Below are positions 34,477-37,258 of a stretch of 37,258 nt of DNA, piece after piece. The position numbers were made by a program, and so were the translations under genes. This DNA comes from Dehalococcoidia bacterium (GTDB lineage: Bacteria; Chloroflexota; Dehalococcoidia; Lucifugimonadales; UBA1127). The notes beneath the pieces were generated by a model. The model did no database searches and was not told the DNA's origin. It was given only the letters and a program-made list of their open reading frames with translations. Numbering within the stretch: the first letter of the stretch is position 1; every line of letters starts with the position of its first letter. The stretch lies in assembly GCA_029936935.1 (NCBI GenBank), contig JAPYRQ010000004.1:1-37258 (forward strand), given 5' to 3'.

Positions 34477-35901
34477 TTAGCCGCCTCCGGGGCCGCCGCC
34501 CAGGCCTGGCTCCGTCATCTTCTCAGGCTTCAGGAGCTTATCGAGTTCCGCATCGGAGAGGCTGCCCTCCTCGCGAGCGACTTCCCGGATGGTGCGTCCG
34601 TCCTTGGCTGCCTGCTTGGCAATGGCCGCCGCTTTGTCGTAGCCAATGGCCGGCGCCAGGGCTGTGCCCAGCATCAAACCGCGCTCCACCAGGTCAGGCC
34701 CGAAGGTTGTCGCACCGATGCCGACCACACACTGCTCCGTGAAGTTTTTAGCCGATGCTGCCAACAGCGACGTCGATTGCAGGATGCTGTAGGCCGCTAC
34801 GGGCATCATCATGTTCAACTCAAAATAGCCACCCTGGCCCGACATCGCGATAGTTGCATCGTTGCCGATAACCTGCGCCACTACCTGGATGACCGACTCC
34901 GATATGACGGGGTTCACCTTGCCAGGCATGATGGAGCTTCCCGGCTGAACTTCCGGCAATGTGATTTCACCAATGCCCGCACGGGGTCCGGAACCCAACC
35001 AACGGATGTCGTTGGCGATCTTATACATGCTCGTGGCCACAGTCCGCAGCACTCCGCTGGTCTCAACCACACCGTCCAGGCTGTTCTGGGCCTGGAAGTG
35101 GTTCTCCGTCTCACGCACGGTCACGCCAATCAACTTGGAGAGTCTAGCGCACGTCCTCGCTGAAAACTCCGGATGAGCGTTCACACCAGTTCCGACTGCC
35201 GTTCCGCCGAGGGCCACTTCAGACAGATCTTGCTGGGCGTGATCGAGTCGCTGCACGGCTCGTTCCGCCTGACCCGCGTAGCCACTGAACTCCTGGCCAA
35301 GTCGCACAGGCGTAGCGTCCTGTAAGTGGGTGCGGCCTGTCTTGACGATGGGCCAGAACTCCTTGGACTTGGCCTCCAGCGCTTTCTGTAGCCCTTGGAG
35401 CGCCGGGACAAGGTCATCTTTGATGGTTGACAATGCCGCGATGTGGATTGCTGTGGGAATCACATCGTTGGAGGACTGGCACATATTCACATGGTCGTTA
35501 GGGTGAACAAGCTTGGAGCCCCTATCGCCGCCCAGCATCTCTGTGGCCCGGTTGGCGATGACTTCGTTGGCGTTGGTGTTGGTGGACGTGCCGGAGCCCG
35601 TCTGGAAGATGTCCAACACAAAATGCTCGTCCAGCACGCCGTCGATGACTTCTTGAGCTGCCTTGACCACTGCATCGCCAGTCTTGGCGTCCAGCAGCCC
35701 CAACTCCATATTGGTCTGGGCCGCAGCCTGCTTGACCATACCCAGGGCGCGAATGAAGCCTCGAGGAAAGCGAAGGTCACTGATGGGGAAGTTCAGCACC
35801 GCTCGCATAGTGGACGCACCGTAATAGGCGTCCTCTGGCACATTCATTTCCCCCATGGAGTCTCGTTCAATCCGTGTCTTGCCGTTGTCTTTGCTAGTCA
35901 C
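34477..35901 (-). CDS. fumC: Class II fumarate hydratase
   Basis: FumC interconverts fumarate and malate in the TCA cycle. The 474-residue protein has SGTSTNTNANEVIANRA, HVNMCQSSNDVIPTA, TGRTHLQDATP with the catalytic region, ALGGTAVGTGVN and the family signature GSSIMPGKVNP. The start is GTG 35901 with AAGGAG eight bases upstream. It ends in an unusual glycine-rich tail (GLGGGPGGG). The 121-base gap to the inositol-phosphate synthase start holds its operator, so the two are separately controlled. Confidence 0.96.
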   Translation of the reverse strand: MTSKDNGKTRIERDSMGEMNVPEDAYYGASTMRAVLNFPISDLRFPRGFIRALGMVKQAAAQTNMELGLLDAKTGDAVVKAAQEVIDGVLDEHFVLDIFQTGSGTSTNTNANEVIANRATEMLGGDRGSKLVHPNDHVNMCQSSNDVIPTAIHIAALSTIKDDLVPALQGLQKALEAKSKEFWPIVKTGRTHLQDATPVRLGQEFSGYAGQAERAVQRLDHAQQDLSEVALGGTAVGTGVNAHPEFSARTCARLSKLIGVTVRETENHFQAQNSLDGVVETSGVLRTVATSMYKIANDIRWLGSGPRAGIGEITLPEVQPGSSIMPGKVNPVISESVIQVVAQVIGNDATIAMSGQGGYFELNMMMPVAAYSILQSTSLLAASAKNFTEQCVVGIGATTFGPDLVERGLMLGTALAPAIGYDKAAAIAKQAAKDGRTIREVAREEGSLSDAELDKLLKPEKMTEPGLGGGPGGG

Positions 35902-35960
35902 GTGGCATTCTCCTTATGCTAGTTGCACAAAACATCCCTACTAGGCGCCTGTACGTGCCT

Positions 35961-35989
35961 ATTCTAGCGACTGTTTCTGCGAGAGGAAA
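35961..35989 (-). promoter_or_regulatory. Candidate promoter of fumC
   Basis: On the minus strand TTTCCT (35989-35984) and TAGAAT (35966-35961), 17 bases apart. Good -10, weak -35, leader of about 55 bases. Confidence 0.4.
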
Positions 35990-36000
35990 GCGTCTTGTAC

Positions 36001-36029
36001 TTGCTGGTAGAGGGGCACAGCGGTATGAT
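36001..36029 (+). promoter_or_regulatory. Candidate promoter of the tRNA cluster
   Basis: TTGCTG (36001-36006) and TATGAT (36024-36029) are 17 bases apart and lie 80 bases before the first tRNA. Confidence 0.45.
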
Positions 36030-36108
36030 TGATAGCGGCGAGGGTGGGGCAGTCAGCCGTTCAACTTCCTGGGTTGACTTGTAGTCTGACAGCTTTGACC
36101 TCATTGAT

Positions 36109-36194
36109 GCCGAAGTGGCGGAACGGTAGACGCGCTACGTTCAGGGCGTAGTGGGCTTACGCCCGTGTGGGTTCAAATCCCTCCTTCGGCACCA
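36109..36194 (+). tRNA. tRNA-Leu (anticodon CAG), CCA encoded
   Basis: A class II tRNA with 7-bp acceptor stem GCCGAAG/CTTCGGC, anticodon stem CTACG/CGTAG around TTCAGGG, a long variable arm (GTGGGCTTACGCCC) and T-loop GTTCAAATC. The 3' end is encoded as ACCA. First of three tRNAs that likely share one transcript. Confidence 0.97.
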
Positions 36195-36205
36195 AAAAAA
36201 GATAT

Positions 36206-36282
36206 GCGCTTGTAGCTCAATCGGATAGAGCGCAGGCTTGCGGAGCCTGAGGTTGTGGGTTCGATCCCCGCCAAGCGCACCA
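36206..36282 (+). tRNA. tRNA-Arg (anticodon GCG), CCA encoded
   Basis: Acceptor stem GCGCTTG pairs with CAAGCGC; anticodon stem CAGGC/GCCTG encloses TTGCGGA, giving anticodon GCG (codon CGC). T-loop GTTCGATCC and encoded CCA. GCG is unusual for arginine, where most bacteria use ACG modified to inosine. Followed by a short T-run. Confidence 0.95.
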
Positions 36283-36299
36283 TCTTTTTTCTGGCTCTC

Positions 36300-36328
36300 A
36301 TGTCGCTGCGGCGAGGGGACTAAAGCCC
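36300..36328 (+). repeat. Dispersed intergenic repeat, copy B
   Basis: Matches copy A (10864-10892, opposite strand) at 28 of 29 positions. It lies between tRNA-Arg and tRNA-Val. Confidence 0.6.
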
Positions 36329-36342
36329 GAAGAGAATTACCT

Positions 36343-36419
36343 GGGCGGCTAGCTCAGTTGGTTAGAGCACTTGCTTTACACGCAAGGGGTCACAGGTTCG
36401 AGTCCTGTGCCGCCCACCA
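36343..36419 (+). tRNA. tRNA-Val (anticodon TAC), CCA encoded
   Basis: Acceptor stem GGGCGGC/GCCGCCC, anticodon stem CTTGC/GCAAG around TTTACAC, T-loop GTTCGAGTC, encoded ACCA. Third gene of the cluster. Confidence 0.97.
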
Positions 36420-36424
36420 TGCTT

Positions 36425-36452
36425 GTGTCGCTGAGGCAACGGGACTAAAGCC
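36425..36452 (+). repeat. Dispersed intergenic repeat, diverged copy C
   Basis: Shares TGTCGCTG, GGC and GGGACTAAAGCC with copies A and B in the same order and spacing. It follows tRNA-Val. Confidence 0.5.
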
Positions 36453-36622
36453 GTAATGCCCCCGGCGCAAAGAGATTAAAGTCACCCACACTTTTCACAC
36501 ACCCTACCCACTCCTCTGCTATTATGACCGTGACTCTTTTCGTAATATGTAGCAAAATGAAGCATCCTGGCGTCGTTCCCTAATGTAGAACCACTGGCAC
36601 CTCAAACAACAAGGAGCGTCCA

Positions 36623-37258
36623 ATGTCTGAAGCTTCCAACCCCGACGTAACTACCCTCTCGCAGTCACTCGGTATAACAGCGCGCCTAGCATATTGGAGC
36701 GCGCGGCATCGATGGCCGATAGTCCTGCTCTCAGTGATCATCTTTGTTCTGGCAATCCTTTCCATCGCTAAGGTGGGGACTGAGATGCAGAACGGAGGCG
36801 GTGTTGGGGACTCCGGCAGAGCCGATGAGCTGTTAGTCGAGAGGTTTGAGGTAGACCCACTTCCAGGAGCAGTAGTGGTTCATGCACGGATTGAACGCAT
36901 AATCGTCAGCAATCCTTCCCTTGATGTGGACGACCCTGCGTTTCAGGCGATAGTAGACCCCCTTGCTCGTACAATCCAGGGTTTTCCTCTAGTGACTACT
37001 GTGCTCAATTATTACGACGATAGCGACACCGATTTACGGGCAGACGACCGCAATGCTGTCCTTATTGTCGCAAGGTCAGAAGACCCCACTGTCTCTCATA
37101 ACGGCGACATTGATGTTCAACCGATAATGGATGCAGTAGACCGTGCCAACACTTCAGCCCCGGGGTTCGAAGTCGGAATCATCAGTAGTCGGATTATTGA
37201 AGACGAGTTTGAAGACATCATTGAGAAGGACTTCCAGCGCATCTTGCTGGTATCCATG
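36623..37258 (+). CDS. MMPL/RND-family transporter, N-terminal part, cut by window edge
   Basis: The frame is open from ATG 36623 (AAGGAG nine bases upstream) to the last base, 212 codons. An N-terminal cytoplasmic segment with LAYWSARHRWPIV leads into a helix at about 33-52. A large extracytoplasmic domain follows with AIVDPLARTIQGFPLVTTVLNYYDDSD and EDIIEKDFQRILLVSM, where a second helix is starting. This is the layout of MMPL/SSD-type RND exporters, which move lipids or hydrophobic compounds using proton flow. The rest lies outside the window. The gap 36453-36622 shows no clear promoter (only a TATTAT at 36520). Confidence 0.82.
   Translation, partial: MSEASNPDVTTLSQSLGITARLAYWSARHRWPIVLLSVIIFVLAILSIAKVGTEMQNGGGVGDSGRADELLVERFEVDPLPGAVVVHARIERIIVSNPSLDVDDPAFQAIVDPLARTIQGFPLVTTVLNYYDDSDTDLRADDRNAVLIVARSEDPTVSHNGDIDVQPIMDAVDRANTSAPGFEVGIISSRIIEDEFEDIIEKDFQRILLVSM

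Noticed and set aside
1-37258. CRISPR array, insertion sequence or prophage
   Set aside because: No regularly spaced direct repeats, transposase, integrase or phage genes were seen; the tRNA cluster has no adjacent integrase or duplicated tRNA end.

Overview
The window is about 37 kb of bacterial chromosome with moderately high GC, compact genes, and bidirectional hairpin terminators at most convergent gene ends. It has no insertion sequence, prophage or CRISPR array. The combination of genes suggests an aerobic, Sec-decoding member of the Chloroflexota (Dehalococcoidia / SAR202-like). Pointers are a MetE-C-like protein of a type common there, a fused CtaA-CtaB protein, a caa3-type oxidase, NirK, an orphan ftsZ and a DUF3179-like lipoprotein remnant. 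The taxon is an inference; no marker phylogeny was run.

Layout. 1-5 kb: edge-truncated MetE-like gene, rsmI, a VOC protein and a class I/II aminotransferase. 3.5-6.6 kb: tandem paralogous MFS exporters starting at TTG and GTG. 6.7-9.7 kb: uvrA. 9.9-12.0 kb: a double-domain universal stress protein, then selD, whose catalytic residue is an in-frame UGA (selenocysteine) followed by a SECIS-like hairpin. 12.1-15.5 kb: a metallopeptidase-like lipoprotein and a broken DUF3179-type lipoprotein gene whose conserved CxxC begins with UGA. 15.7-17.7 kb: nirK and a radical SAM protein of the spore-photoproduct-lyase type. 17.8-24.8 kb: aerobic respiration (ctaG, ctaC with fused cytochrome c, ctaD, ctaE, subunit IV, ctaA-ctaB fusion). 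25.0-27.2 kb: infC-rpmI-rplT and pyrD. 27.3-30.7 kb: four membrane or exported genes rich in His, Met or Cys that I cannot assign to a known system. 30.8-35.9 kb: ftsZ, a HAD phosphatase, an inositol-3-phosphate synthase carrying an N-terminal helix-turn-helix, and fumC. 36.1-36.4 kb: tRNA-Leu, tRNA-Arg, tRNA-Val. The right edge cuts an MMPL/RND-type transporter.

How the genes work together. The cta block encodes a complete copper/heme A oxidase with its heme A pathway and a copper-insertion factor. NirK is a second copper enzyme that could use the same electron pool. The unassigned 27.3-30.7 kb cluster encodes a cupredoxin-like lipoprotein, a FixH/YtkA-like membrane-anchored domain, a His-rich membrane protein and a multi-spanning protein with a six-cysteine loop. 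It is a plausible metal-handling system and the best candidate here for undescribed biology.

The strongest regulatory observation is at the inositol-phosphate synthase. A perfect 29-bp palindrome covers a predicted leaderless promoter, and the encoded enzyme itself carries a DNA-binding-type domain, which suggests direct autoregulation. Other notable signals are an AUA start for infC, a leaderless promoter for the metal cluster, a GAAC-N4-GTTC (SOS-like) box inside the promoter of the radical SAM gene, palindrome arrays upstream of nirK, and a short dispersed intergenic repeat.
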